The notes: generated from the sequence alone by a model not told the origin. A stretch of DNA of 64,000 nt from Panulirus ornatus (GCF_036320965.1 NC_092238.1:24413903-24477902), one strand, 5' to 3'. Positions 1 to 14,700 are shown, counted from the stretch's first letter. Translations and numbers: made by a program.

Positions 1-110
1 GTGAGTAATGTGGCAGCTGATGGTATAAGTAGTGAAGGGCATGGGATATTTAATGATATGAATGGAACTGATGGACAGCTTATGGAGTTGTGTGCTGAAA
101 AAGGGCCACT
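1..110 (+). mobile_element. RTE-like endonuclease fragment
   Basis: The first ~35 codons (frame 1) read like the stretch after the GDxNA motif of the family's AP-endonuclease. They carry VSNVAADG, an HGIFND-type motif and ELCAEKG, which match VNNVAVEG, HGVF and DLCAEKG in the copy at 58.8-59.2 kb. The similarity fades after about position 110 and there is no continuing domain. It is a truncated, dead piece that probably continues to the left of the window. Confidence 0.6.
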
Positions 111-1500
111 CTCTGAAAAAGTCTTGTTGTTGTCTGGGAAGTTTTGTAAAGCCACCTTTGGTGTGGTTGTATTGTCATCACTTAAAAGAGAATACTCTCA
201 TCAAAGGACTTCTCATTTCAAAGAAGTCCTACACATTATTGCCACCTGAGTGTAGCGTAGCCTTCTAGCTACAGGATCCTGGGTAAAACCAGGACCCTTT
301 CAAAATGTGGCACTGGAGTTCACAGTCTACAGAGACACTGGTGCCTTGGCCACTCTCTTAAAGGGATTTCCAGTTAGGAACAAGCATCAGCTATAGAGTC
401 ATGGAGTGATTATAAGTTGAAATATATATTTAGCCGTTTCCAGATCATGCCTGAATGTGGATAAACAGCGTGGAAGAAGTTGCTCACAGTGAGGTGGTCT
501 TATAGGCTCTAAAAGATTTTTTTTTTTCCATGCTACTGTAGCAAGAGCAACTTCAAATTTAAAGGATCCTAGAGTTGTAAAATAAAATATTTTTATTTAT
601 ACTTCTGATTAGGGCTCTGGTTGCATTATATATGACAGCTATAAGCACAATAGGCAGGTAAGAAAAAAATGTACACTGGTCATATTCCAACTTAATTGAA
701 CATGTTAGCAAATCAAGTACACTATGCTTTTGTTCTTGGCTTTCTAATGACAGTGTACTTAAGGAATTCTATTAGTATTTTTGTTTTATCAGTTTATCAT
801 ACTAAAATCCTTCCTCTATTCACTTCATGCCACTGAGAGTGTTGTTATAAAACATTAAATCCAAAGACTGTCACTGCATCATGTTTTAAAATGTAGGACT
901 TTACTCTTCAATTGTGATGATTGGGAGTAAGTAAATCAGAACACATTTGGCTGATAAAATGCTCAACACCTAATACCTTGTAATTGATTTTTAAAAGCAT
1001 CTTGACTATTATATTTCATTTGACAATATTTATGTACATGATTTTGGTGTAAACAAAAATTGGATAACCTCTACTTATAAATATTTGAACTGATGTAAAT
1101 TTACATAACATTGGCATAGACTATTATAGTCTGAATATTAAAATATATGGTTTGTCTACCAGTAGCTTCATTACCTTCAAGAATCTCCTGTGCCTTTTTC
1201 TGAGAATAAACTAGAAGGGATTAAGGTTGTCTTTTTATATTTTTTTTTTTTTTTTTTTTTTTAGAAATTTGCTACTTTGCCAGATGTAAAACATGCAAAA
1301 AGTTGGAGCAATGGTAAAAAGATTTTGGAAAAGTATAAGAAAAACCAAACCCTGAAGACACAGAAGGAAGAAAGAATAGTTCCTATGTATCTTCCATGTT
1401 GTAAAAGGTAAGAAAGAAGGGGGATGGAAATTTTTCTCAATATATTGCTTGAACTGAGGAAGGCCATGAGGATTTGTCCTCTTAAAGCTCAAAAGTTTTT
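111..1500. other. no gene seen; intergenic
   Basis: AT-rich sequence with no open frame or recognisable element. A 22-nt T run lies at 1,241-1,262. This stretch is downstream of the minus-strand rhodanese gene, so it may hold only far 3' flank. Confidence 0.5.
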
Positions 1501-1504
1501 CCGA

Positions 1505-1945
1505 TTCTATGGGGCCTTTGTTATCTTTTCCTAGCGCTACCTCGCACACATGAGGGGGGGAGGGGGTTGTTATTTCATGTGTGGCAACGTGGCGATGGGA
1601 ATGAATAAAGGCAGACAGCATGAATTATGTACATGTGTATATATGTATATGTCTGTGTGTGTGTGTGTATGTATATATGCGTGTGTGGGCGTGTATGTAT
1701 ATACATGTGTATGTGGGTGGGTTGGGCCATTCTTTCGTCTGTTTCCTTGCGCTACCTTGCTAACGCGGGAGACAGCGATAAAGCAAATAAATATAGCGAG
1801 ATGTATAGGTATGTATATTTGTGTGTGTGGACGTGTATGTATATACATGTGTATATGGGTGGGTTGGGCCATTCTTTCATCTGTTTCCTTGTGCTACCTC
1901 ACTAACGCGGGAGACAGCGACAAAGCAAAATAAATAAATAATGCT
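1505..1945 (+). mobile_element. RTE-like 3' UTR and tail, tail duplicated in tandem
   Basis: It begins with the conserved 3'-UTR block (CCTTTGTTATCTTTTCCTAG then GCGCTACCTCGC). It then runs through a GA-rich/GGGG block and a TGTA/TGTG microsatellite to the terminal module GGGCCATTCTTTCGTCTG ... GGGAGACAGCGA. The terminal module occurs twice (about 1,690-1,790 and 1,800-1,935), each time preceded by the same TGTATATACATGTGTATG stretch, so the tail has been tandemly duplicated. The end is an (AAAT)n tract. No ORF part is present: this is a 5'-truncated copy. Confidence 0.8.
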
Positions 1946-2129
1946 AAAGAAGATTGTTGGATGAAAAGACTTGGTTGTTGGAAAGTGGCTTATTTTAGAC
2001 AATTTAATGTTGCTGAAAAAATAGAGTGAAGATAACAGAAGGTAGTGAATGAGTTTCAGACTGTATGTGTACGTAGCTCTCATCACAAGAAAACTTACAG
2101 TTATGAAGAATGAGCTATGTGAGTTAAGT

Positions 2130-2335
2130 GTTAAGGTTATGCATGATATGTTTGTGGACAGAATGCCAGTAGTCCACATGTGGGTGAATGAAAGAAAAGA
2201 CAGCTATCTGGGTCAGAGGAGCACATCTTGACAACCACTGAACTGCTGGCTCACTATGCAGCTGTCACTAACCCTCCCAATACCCAGACAGGTAGTACTG
2301 GCAATATACCTCCCTGGTCACTTAGTATATCGAAG
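2130..2335 (+). repeat. dispersed SINE-like repeat, head only
   Basis: About 200 bp shared with 7,990-8,190: TTTGTGGACAG, CCACATGTGG, AAAGACAGCTA, CTGGGTCAGAGGAG, ACAACCACTGAA, CCAATACCCA and AATATACCTCCCTGGT occur in the same order. In the 8-kb copy the repeat continues into an RTE-like tail, while here it stops after CTCCCTGGTC. It is therefore called a truncated member of a short non-autonomous family. No pol III A/B box could be assigned with confidence. Confidence 0.6.
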
Positions 2336-2339
2336 TAAC

Positions 2340-2700
2340 CAGCTAACTAAGCCATGCTATGGAACTGAACCTAATTTCCAGAGCAGGGAAGTAAAGGCAT
2401 TACTACACATCCACCACATTCCTTTTCTAACTTAATGCTACCACCTTCCTTTTCTACCCGATACTTTAAACTACAATTTCACTAATATCATATCTATAAA
2501 AATAACTGGCTATTCCATTTTACTAACAATTATAACAGTACTGAAAGGTAATAAAACCTACATACAACCTTTATGAAAAGAAATTACAATACAACAAAGA
2601 ATATACAAAATAGAATTTTAAATCATCAAGCAAACCATTCGGATTTTGGAAATTTATCATTTTGTGAATCTTGATAAATACTAAAGTTGTACCTTTTATA
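2340..2700. other. 3' flank of the rhodanese gene
   Basis: No ORF or repeat is recognised. It should contain the 3' UTR of the minus-strand rhodanese transcript. I saw no convincing canonical polyadenylation hexamer in the first 250 bp past the stop. Confidence 0.4.
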
Positions 2701-2708
2701 AACCTTAT

Positions 2709-2781
2709 CTAAATTTCAGCTTCAGGATGTTCCACTGGTCCTCCCTTCTGAACCCAGTCCTCAAAAGACCCAGCATAAACC
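2709..2781 (-). CDS. rhodanese gene, coding exon 4 (C-terminus)
   Basis: The acceptor TTCAAACAG ends at 2,782. The first base completes the Arg codon split by intron 3. It encodes VYAGSFEDWVQKGGPVEH and a short acidic end, then TAG at 2,711-2,709. The final strand/helix of rhodanese domains normally contains the GxxxW pattern seen here as G-S-F-E-D-W. Confidence 0.88.
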
Positions 2782-5700
2782 CTGTTTGAACAAAATATTT
2801 CATAAGTTAATCAAAAGCTTTCATCAAATGCATGATTTATCTCACACCAACTATATTAATCAGAATTATACTGGTAAATATGGCTTACATTACTTCTAAC
2901 CATATGATGGGAAAACATATTAAAGAATAAAGAAGTTAGCTTCTTTAGTCTTTCTTTTATTTTCAATCCAGTTTCAGCCTTTTTTCATCAAAGCCATTTA
3001 ATTATCTCAAACTGAAAAATGTCAAGCAAGAAAAAGAGTAATGCTAATTTAGAATAGTGCAATTTTTCTAATCTTTCCTAAAGATACTTTAAACATACAA
3101 ACCATCAGTTTAAAACCCGACTTCGTATGATGTATTTCCTGAGTGATATCTTTATTAGCATCTGTTCTTCCAACATGGGGCTCATGGGCTGAGGAAGAAA
3201 CTCCATAGCTTGAGTTAGAGTTAATGTGCATCACAGGCACACACTAATCTCTAGGTAAGGATTGGCACTGGATGAAAGGAAGTACAACCAGAGAACTCAC
3301 TCCAATGTAACCAATCACTTCCCTACAACTAATTGTAGCACAGCCTTGAAGCTACAATGGTACTGGGGTTGCATCATTAGAAATTCAGTATTGTATACTT
3401 TTATATCGAGTAGGATACATGTAGATACTAATTTAGTAATAATTTAATCATGTTTGGCCTGGTTGAGTAGTCAACTAATAGAGTGGCAGACGACTGAGGT
3501 AGTGGCAACCACTTTGTTTGGCAGTATAACTCTTGTTTTACTGTAACTGTCTAGAAAGGCCAGATGTATGTGAAAAATACTGAAAAAATTAGACATCTTT
3601 CTCGACATAAGCAAGGCTTATGGTCCTGATAGCATCCATCCCAGTGTACTGAAACAGTGAGCCTCTGAACTTGCAACTGTGCATGCTCATCTGTTCTGTT
3701 TCTGCTTATAAACCAAAACTTTTCCTTCTCCTTGGAAACATGCACTGATACATCCCATTCCTAAGAAGGATGACCATTCTGACCTGTCTAACTATCATCC
3801 TATTGTTCTGACATCTACCATTCCCAGAGTCTTTAAACCCTCAACTTCCATATCCTTAAACACCTCAAAAATCACAGTATTCTCTCTGATCACCAGTATG
3901 GCTTCTGTAAGGCAAGAACCACAGGTGATATTCTTTCCAATCTTACTAATGTTTAGCCATCATCCCTGAAAGATTTTGGGAAGTCAGTGTACTTGCCCTA
4001 GACATATCTAAGGCTTTTGATATGATGTGGCACCAGGGTCTCATCTCTAACTCCCATCTTTTGGCTTCCCTCCCTCACTTTGCTCCTTGATATCTAGCTT
4101 CCTCTCCAGCTGATCTATCTTTGTGGTTGTTGACGGATCAGCCTCCCCCCTTTTCTCCAACAACAGCGGTGTCCCTCTAGGTTCTGTCCTGCCCCATACA
4201 CTTTTTCTCCTTTTTTCACTTATTTTCCTCTCCTCCACAAATAATCCAATGCACTCATACGCTGATGACTTAACACTGCATGCATCCACATCCTTCAATT
4301 CTGCTCAATCTGCATCTCATCTTAACACAACTTCCTCAATAAACTCAGATTTGGACAGGATACCTCAGTGTAACAGACAAAATCTTGTTAAGATTTATGC
4401 CTCCCAAGACCCAATTTCTATCCATCTCTCTATCAAAAATTTACAATTCTTGTCTCTCCTTTAACAGTTCTGTAAGTCCACCTCTTGACTCAATGAACAT
4501 ACTTGGTATTACTGTAACATCCACTTTTTCCTGGTAATCCCACATTACAGGAATACATAGCAGAGTTTGCCTTAAGAAACTGGGTGAACTGTTTAGATGC
4601 TCCTTTTATACAAGGAAATTACTTGTCCGTGTATGGAGTAATGCTCTCACATTTAGGGTGGTTCTAGCTCTGTATGCTTCCATGACAGAGGTAAGTCAAA
4701 AGGGATTCAATTTATAAATTGTCCCAGGCTAACTTCCAAACCTGATACCCTTGCCCTATGCCACAATATTGGTTCACTTTCCCCTCTTCTATAGGAAGTA
4801 CTTTGGTTTTTGCTCCCAAGAGCTGGCTGCTCGTGTGCCCACAACACTAGCTAGACTACACAATACTCGACAAGCTGCTGCATCACAATTATTGTGTGGC
4901 CATCAGCAACTCAAGGGTGGGCTGTTTTGATACCTGCTTCTTTCCCTGTACATCGAAGCTATGGAACTCGCTACCTTCTCATGTCTTTCCCAAAAACTAT
5001 GACCTGGCACATATCAAAAGACAGGTCTTTCACTTCCTCCAAAATATGTAAATACTTTCCCTTGCCTTTTCTTTTTCCATTTCATAATCCTCTCTATATT
5101 TCAATTAAGGCCTGGCTTTGATGTGGACTTCTGTCCATGACTGGAGCCTTCAACATAAAAAAAAAAGTTTTAGCTTCCTTTTATGTGTTTACCTGGAAAA
5201 GGATGAGAATCCAGTCTCACCAAGCTACCATAAGTAGCTTTTATGGTTGTTAAAATATTCAAATTTGACTTGCATGACATGAGATACTGACAGAGAGTGG
5301 GTGTGGACCAAATTAAGCTATACATGCCTTCTAGTTACAACATTATATGTATTTATTTATTCATTTATTTTGCTTTGTCGCTGTCTCCCGCGTTGGCGAG
5401 GTAGCGCAAGGAAACAGACGAAAGAAATGGCCCAACCCACCCCCATACACAAATGTATACACACACACGTCCACACGTCAACCCCAATATACCACATCAA
5501 TCCAATTCACTCTATTCCTTGCCCTCCTTTCACCCTCCTGCATGTTCAGGCCCCGATCACACAAAATCTTTTTCACTCCATCTTTCCACCTTATATGTAT
5601 AAGCCACTAAACTTATTCTTACCTGACATTGTTGTAGCCATATGCCATCATTGCTAACTGAGCAGTTCTGGCACGGATACCAGCCAGACAAGAAACAACA

Positions 5701-8700
5701 ATAGGCTCATCCAGTGAAGGCTTCTCAAATCCAAGTTGCACTGCAAACTCTTCATCCGGAAGAAGGATTTGTGGTCCAAGTGTCTGCACTGTAATTATAT
5801 ATTAACAAATAACTTTACACTATCTAACTTCCAAAAGGTCACCTCTTACCTTTACAAAGAAGATTCTAAAACCCCAGATGCATAACAAAAAAAAGCAGCT
5901 TCATGGTTATCAAAGTTTTACAATTAAAATAACGGCATAAAAATTGCTATATATGTGTCAGAAGTGGTAGAGACAAGAAGTAGACCAAATTGGAGATAAA
6001 AAGGATGGAGTGAAAAAGATTCTAAGTGATCTGGACCTGAGCATGCAGGAGGGTGAAATGCATGCATAGGACAGAGTGAATTGGAATGATGTAGCATACA
6101 AGGATCGACATGCTATCACTGGACTGAATCAAGACGTAAGGTGGCCGGGGAAAACCATGGAAAGATCTGTGGGCCATGATTATGGATGGGGGTTCTGGTT
6201 TCATTGCATTACACATGACAGCTACTGAATGGATGTCAGTGGAAGCAGCCATTTTTTGTCTGTTTGTGGCACTACCTTGCTAATGAAGGAAAAAGGTGAA
6301 TGTGAAAAAAAACGGTTATTTATTTGTTTATGATGTTACCTTTCCAAGGCAGGGATGGCAAGCATTCAAAATGTGCATGAAATCAAAGCTACAGAACTTT
6401 GTCATACACAATACCCCAACCCCATATCATACTACCTCATACTACAACAAAACTATGTAAACAAGAAGCACATACCACAAGGCCATAAAAAGAAATATGA
6501 CCCAAACTTCTTACAAGTAGTTGACATCATAAAACAAAGAATCATGCTGATACAAAACCACCTACCACCAACAGAGATCACAGAACAAACAAAAATCCTA
6601 AACATCATCACTGACAAATAAAAAGCAAACTGACACTCCTCCCTGAGCACTGTGAACCACAAAATGCACGGCAACCAACTATGGCAAATGACAGAAAAAT
6701 TCCACACCAACAAAACCTCATTCCCTACACTTGAAGCACTTTTGACACAATACAACAATAATGCTTCTGTTTGTCCACTGATGATGATACATCTTTTCCA
6801 GAATGACTTTCCACTCATAGTATAAAGTTATGCAGGCCTTTGGCTACACCAAAAGGATATCTGGCAAACAAGCATGCCAAGCTGCATCAAACCCAACGAT
6901 AACCAGCTCCAGGAAAAAAGTAAAAAGCCATGGACAACTGCTGGCCATCGTGGGACTTAGCCCTACACCAAGTTTCCTGCCCCAAATGAGTCCTGTATTC
7001 CCTGCTTCCACTTAGAGCACAAAAAGGAGAAAAAAGAGGAAAACTGACTGTAAAAATTACAGAAAAATAAGTTTCCTCAGCATAGCCAGCATGGTGTACA
7101 TATAAGTCCCAACAACAAGATTTTGCCAGAATAGGAGGATTAGCATGTACCACTCATCACATGTCTTGCTTGCTGACTTATACTGTTCCTGTCTGCTCCC
7201 ACTCTGTGTAACAATCAATGCGAGGGACATCAGATTATTATCTTCAACCAAGAAACTAGTTTTCCCTTAAATTTTTTGTTGTCACTCCAATCATATTTTT
7301 TATTCATACAGGTACTTCATCATCCCTTTGGATGCATACACAACTAGACTTCCGGAGATTCTGGCAGCAATGTTTTAAATTCACAAATGATATCATGACT
7401 CCATCTCATCTACAGATGTCATTAGCAACCTATTAAAACAGTTGGAAAAAATACTATGCATCAAAGTCACCCATAAACTAATAAAAGAGAGTGTAATTGC
7501 ATCATCAGGGAAAGTAGCCAGATTTACACAGAAACTACTGTAGTCAATTTTATCACAGAAGAAACAATTTCTGTTTTAGTGTCTATATATTTGATAAAAA
7601 TTGTTTTTTTCATTTATTCATATCAAAAGCATTTTGTAATGTATCTATCTATCTATCTATATCTCTGATGTCTGTTCCCTCCATGAACTCCCTCAAGGGG
7701 GTGGCCACAGCAAAAGAGACTCCATAATTGGTGAATTCCATTGCTGTTTCTTAGCATTTAGTGCTTTCCCCTTAACAGGCCACTGGCAGAGGGCAACTCT
7801 AGTGCAGTGTTTCCAGAGGCTCCCACCTAATGTTTCAACTGACTACTACCGAATGTTTCTGACCAATTTTCCAACCTATATGATATGTTTATTGCTCCTA
7901 TCATTTTGCCAAAAGGAAGGGCTCATGCATAGCACTGACCTTAGGAAAATCTAGTTACAAAGAAAAAGTAGCTGTCAAGTATTATGTGTGAGAAGGAGAG
8001 ACCGCATGTTCATGGACAGAGAGCGAGCAATCCACATGTGGATGAGGCAGAAAGAAAAGACAGCTACCTGGGTCAGAGGAGTGTAACTGAACAACCACTG
8101 AAGTGCTGCCTCACTATACAGCCATCAGTAACCTTCCCAATACCCATGTGGGTAGTACCAGTAATATACCTCCCTGGTTGGTGGCTGCCTACCAAAAGAA
8201 GGAACAAAGAAGAGGGCTACGTGCGGTATTTCCCTCTTAGGCTCAGTCCTCTGTTCTTAACACTACCTCACTAATACAGGAAATGGTGAATAAATATGAA
8301 TAAATAAATAAATATATATTTATATTTATCTATTTTGCTTTGTTGCTGTCTCCTGCGTTTGCGAGGTAGCGCAAGGAAACAGACGAAAGAATGGCCCAAC
8401 CCACCCACATACACATGTATATACATACACGTCCACACACGCAAATATACATACCCATACATCTTAACGTATACATATATATATACTCACACAGACATAT
8501 ACATATATACACATGTACATAATTCATACTGTCTGCCTTTATTCATTCCCATCGCCACCTCGTCACACACAAAATGACAACCCCCTACCCCCTCATGTGT
8601 GCGAGGTAGCGCTAGGAAAAGACAAAAAAGGCCACATTCGTTCACACTCAGTCTCTAGCTGTCATGTAATAATGCATCAAAACCACAGCTCCCTTTCCAC

Positions 8701-11700
8701 ATCCAGGCCCCACAGAACTTTCCATGGTTTACCCCAGACGCTTCACATGCCCTGGTTCAATCCACTGACAACACGTCGACCCCAGTATACCACATCGTTC
8801 CAATTCACTCTATTCCTTGCACGCCTTTCACCCTCCTGCATGTTCAGGCCCCCATCACTCAAAATCTTTTTCACTCCATCTTTCCACCTTGGTCTCTCAC
8901 TTCTCCTCGTTCCCTCCACCTCTGACACATATATCGACTTGGTCAATCCTTTCCTCACTCATTCTCTCCATGTGACCAAACCATTTCAAAACACCCTCTT
9001 CTGCTCTCTCAACCACACTCTTTTTATTAGCACACATCTCTCTTACCCTTACATTACTTACTCAATCAAACCACCTCATACCACATATTGTCCTCAAACA
9101 TCTCATTTCCAGAAAATCCACCCTCCTGCACACAACTATATCCATAGCCCACACCTCGCAACCATACAACACTGTTGGAACCACTATTCCTTCAAACATA
9201 GCCAATTTTGCTTTCCGAGATAATGTTCTCGACTTCCACACATTCTTCAACGTTCCCAGAACTTTCGCCCCCTCCCCCACCCTATGATTCACTTCCGCTT
9301 CCATGGTTCCATCCGCTGCCAGATCCACTCCTAGATATCTAAAACACTTCACTTCCTCCAGTTTTTCTCCATTCAAACTTACTTCCCAATTGACTTGACC
9401 CTCAACCCTACTAAACCTAATAACCTTGCTCTTATTCACATTTACTCTCAACTTTCTTCTTTCACACACTTTACCAAACTCAGTCACCAGCTTCTGCAGT
9501 TTCTCACATGAATCAGCCACCAGTGGTGTATCATCAGCGAACAACAACTGACTCACTTCCCAAGCTCTCTCATCCACAACAGACTGCATACTTGCCCCTC
9601 TTTCCAAAACTCTTCCATTCACCTCCCTAACAACCCCATCCATAAACAAATTAAACAACCATGGAGACATCACACACCCCTGCCGCAAACCTACATTCAC
9701 TGAGAACCAATCACTTTCCTCTCTTCCTACACGTACACATGCCTTACATCCTCGATAAAAACTTTTCACTGCTTCTAACAACTTGCCTCCCACACCATAT
9801 ATTCTTAATACCTTCCACAGAGCATCTCTAACAACTCTATCATATGCCTTCTCCAGATCCATAAATGCTACATACAAATCCATTTGCTTTTCGAAGTATT
9901 TCTCACATACATTCTTCAAAGCAAACACCTGATTCACACATCCTCTACCACTTCTGAAACACACTGCTCTTCCCCAATCTGATGCTCTGTACATGCCTTC
10001 ACCCTCTCAATCAATACCCTCCCATATAATTTTCCAGGAATACTCAACAAACTTATACCTCTGTAATTTGAGCACTCAAGAGAAAGGTGCAAGAGGAGAA
10101 AAAGAGGGCAAATGAGAGTTCGGGTGAGAGATTGTCATTATATTTTAGGGAGAATAAAAAGATGTTTTGGAAGGAGGTAAATAAAGTGCATAAGACAAGG
10201 GAAAAAATGGGAACTTCAGTGAAGGGAGCAAATGGAGAGGTGATAACAAGTAGTGGTGATGTGAGAAGGAGATGGAGTGAGTATTTTGAAGGTTTGTTAA
10301 ATGTGTTTGATGATAGAGTGGCAGATATAGGGTGTTTTGATTGAGGTGATGTGCAAAGTGAGAGGGTTAGGGAAAATGATTTGGTAAACAGAGAAGAGGT
10401 AGTAAAAGCTTTGCTGGCTTTCATCTTCCACAAAGCTTTTACTACCTCTTCTCTGTTTACCAAAACATTCTCCTTAACCCTCTCACTTTGCACACCACCT
10501 CGACCAAAACACCCTATATCTGCCACTCTATCATCAAACATTCAACAAACCTTCAAAATACTCACTCCATCTCCTTCTCACATCACCACTAATTGTTATC
10601 ACCTCCCCATTAGCCCCCTTCACTGAAGTTCCCATTTGTTCCCTTGTTACCCACTTTATTTACCTCCTTCCAAAACATCTTTTTATTCTCCCTAAAATCT
10701 AATGATACTCTCACCCCAACTATCATTTGCCCTCTTTTTCACCTCTTGCACCTTTCTCTTGACCTCCTGCCTCTTTCTTTTATACATCTCCCACTCATTT
10801 GCATTATTCCCCTGCAAAAATCGTCCAAATGCCTCTCTCTTCTCTTTCACTTATAATCTTACTTCTCCATCCCACCACTCACTACCTTTTCTAATCTGCT
10901 CACCTCCCATGCTTTTCATGCCACAAGCATCTTTTGTGCAAGCCATCACTGCTTCCCTAAATACATCCCATTCCTACCCCACTCCCCTTATGTCCTTTGT
11001 TCTAACCTTTTTCCATTCTGTACTCAGTCTCTCCTGGTACTATACTAAAATACTAACTCCATCTCCCTCTCACATTATCACTACCTGTTATTACTTCCCC
11101 CTTACCCCCTTCACTGATGTTCCCATTTATTCTCATGTCTTATGCATGATATTCACCTCTTTCAAAAACATCTTTTTATTCTCCCTATAGTTTAATGATA
11201 CTCTCTCACCCTAACTCTCATTTGCCCTCTTTTTCAACCCCAGCAACTTCCTCTTGACCACCTGCTGCTTTCTTTTATACATCTCCCTGTCATTTCCACT
11301 CCTTCCTAGTAAGTACTGTCCAAAAAAAAGCCTCTCTTTTCTCTTTCACTAAAAACTTTACTTCTTCATCCCACCACTCACTACCCTTTCTAATCTGCCC
11401 ACTTCCTACATTTCTCATGCCTGATGCATCTTTTGCACATGCCATCACTGCTTCCCTAAATACATCCCATTCCTCACCCACTCGCCTCTAGTCATTTGCT
11501 CTCAACTTTTGCCATTCTACGCTCAATCTTTCCTAGTACTTCCTCACACAAGTCTCCACTGGTCACCACTGTCTCCCCTCGCCCCATCCTCCAGGGTGCA
11601 ATCTCGCAGGGTCACATCACCTTGCACTCAAATTTGAGTTTTTCTCAGCACTGCACCATAGGCACTCCCTTTCTTAATAAACTCAACTGCAATACCATCC

Positions 11701-14700
11701 ACTCTTGCCACATTTCATCTTAAGCAAGGCTTTAACCACCTCTTCACCAAACCACTCTTCATTAGTCTCTCCTATATACCACCATGACCCAAACACCCTA
11801 TACCTGCCACTCTATCATCAAATACCTTTAAAGGGATTTCAAAATGCTCACTCCATCTCATCACTTCACTACCTATTTTGACTTCCCCTTCTGCCCCCTC
11901 ACCAATTTTCCCTTTGGTTCTCTTGTCTTTCACACATCTCAATTCCTTCCAAAACATGAATGTGAATGTAATAATGGACAAAAATTACTGACACTAGGGG
12001 TAAATGTGAATCTGATAATGGACAAAAATCACTGACACTTGTTAGGAAAATGAAATATGCATGAAAAAATAATGCTTTCTTGTTGTAAGATTAGATAATA
12101 TGGCAGATCATTTTTGTTATACAGCACACCTATCCCTCACTTTATGCATGATCACTACTTGCCATTTTGCTATTCTGCAAGGAACCTGCTTCTACCAGTC
12201 CCTCTTTTTATGTGGTCAAAAGTCACTACTTTGCAGGTGTATGCAGTAGAAAGTGTGCCATAACTTCAATGAGGGTTGGCAGATGGAGTAAGCATGGGTT
12301 ATGGGCTTATTGGTTCACTACATGCAATTTCTCTTTGAACAAAGTCTTCACAGAACATAATCCATATATAAAATGAAGGATGGATGTAATTGTTATACTG
12401 TTAACCGCTAGTGAGGTTGTCCTTTATGGTGGCTCTGGGGTCACTCCACAAACTGTTTTATAAACTTACCATAAAATCTATTCTAAAACTGTAAGATTCA
12501 CAAGAGAGAATTATTGTATGTATACCTTGCAACATATCCTTTAAATTCTATGCAACCAAAACATGCCTCTTATACATACAAATAATATTTTTGGATTTGG
12601 GAATCCTGCCAACTTTATGAAGTTCTCTTGGTACACGAACATCAATCAAGGTCACCTTGTTGTCCTCAAGTTTTTGCTTCAGTTCCTCAAAATCTATATC
12701 TGAAATAAAAATTCTTAGTAAATAAATGATAATCAAATGCACTATTTCTGAATACAACACTCCAACCTATAATCTAATTCATACAAAAGTGCCATGCTGA
12801 GAGGCTCAAGCTTTTCAACTTAAGATAAACGTCAAAAAAAAATCACATGGAAATTGTCAGATATCAGGTCAAAATAAAAATACTCACCCGCAAGATACTG
12901 TTTGGGAGATTTAAGTATTTCTATTACCCTGCGTCTAGCATGTGATACGTTACTGATCATTCTATATACGTTTGTCTACTCCTATTGCCAGTTAGTCCTA
13001 ATCATCTCCTCTCTTACACTTTGACAAGGGCCATATCCCTTCATCCTCGTCTACATTTCTGAGACACTAGTACACATTTCTGAGACACTAGTATACATTT
13101 CTGAGACACTAATATACCAGGACATGAGCCATTAGCACAAGCTGTAAATGGTATGTCAAAGATCCTCCTCAACATATCTATGAAATATGCAATCACAAAT
13201 GATGCTGTTTTTTCATACCATCCACTAAATGAACAAGTTGTAATAATAGTATATTCCATTATTTGCTGGGAAACACTGAATCACATTTCTGTTAAGTCAT
13301 AATGGGTATTTCATCTTCCAAATCAGCTAATTTCATTTTCTACCCTACATGTGGTAATACTTTAGTCCTACAGCTATGCAGTCAAGCTCCAACATTTCAA
13401 CTACAGAAAAACTCAAAATATCATTTGATCAACCTATCCCTAAACATACATTCAGCATAACTATACCATCCTAAAAGACTTCAATTAAAGTGTCTTTCTA
13501 ACGATTTCTTCATATCATATACCCATCTCATATCTTTATTCTTTTTCAGTCCTGCTTATGTGAACTATGTTGTGTTACAAATCTCTTTAGTTCTTTTTTA
13601 AATTATCCTGGCCTTTATATATACTCAAGTTTCACATCCAAATGTAAGAGTTGGAACAATTACTCCATATAGGCCTCTTGTGCACTCTACACTTAAACGC
13701 CTTCCCTTCACCAATGTTTTTTGCACACTTCCAATTTTTCTTCCTTATACATCTCTCTCAACTGAAGCTCTCCCATTATCACATTTACTGAACTTTACAC
13801 CGAAAATCCTAAATATTCTGCAGCTTCCAGTTCTCATTACTCAAACCATCATAACACTAAGACATCTAATATCCTTCAAAAACTATAGCTTTATTCTTAA
13901 TCACAAGTAAATTCAGCATAGTCCACCTACATCCACAGTCAATGCTACCCATCATTCTATGCACCTCCTTCTCTGATTCTACTGAAAGCAGAGCATCATC
14001 TGTGGACAACTGTGGGAACTTCCATTGTTTCAACATGATTTAGTGGTACTACATGACAATCAGCCCATCATGCTCACATCTCATATAAAGACATCCATAA
14101 AACTTCAAACAACCAATGGTGATGTCATACAACCTTGAGACATCCCACATTTATTTCAAAACCATTCATACCACCCTTTACTATGACACATGCATTCTAT
14201 TCATTATGAAAGTTCTTTACAGCATTAAAAGATCAGAACTTACTACATAACCTTCCAATTCACTCTACCATATTACATTTTTTAAATTTCTGAATGTCAC
14301 AAACACTTCAGAACTTACTATATAACTCTCCAATTCATTTTATCATATTCCATTTTTTAAATTCCTGAATGTTACATACACTTCCAACTTCTTCCCAAAA
14401 CTTTTCTCAACAAACAGTGCAAGAAATCTAGTTTACACACCCTCTTCCCTTCCTAAAGCCACTCCATTCCTTACCTATAGGAAATTCACTTACCCTCTTT
14501 AAAAAGTAAATCACCATACCACCATACTTAATATTAAGACATTCCTTTCCAATTCTCAGTCACTTTTATTCCATTCATCTTTATACAAATAAACAATTAC
14601 CATCCTCATCTGACTGTCAGGCACACTTATGCTTATATAAACTTCCATACATACTTTCCACATCTGCTCAGCATCAACTGCAGATTCATTCCGCCTTTTC

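Noticed and set aside
3049..3240. A 63-codon minus-strand frame near the rhodanese last exon
   Set aside because: No family signature and no fitting splice phase with the rhodanese exons; chance ORF.
8335..8577. Tail-derived frames rich in Tyr, Thr and His, or in Cys, Val and Tyr (also 1,550-1,933, 22,598-22,870, 49,799-50,097, 56,429-56,740)
   Set aside because: They come from the TGTA/TGTG-rich 3' UTR and terminal module of the RTE family, not from genes.
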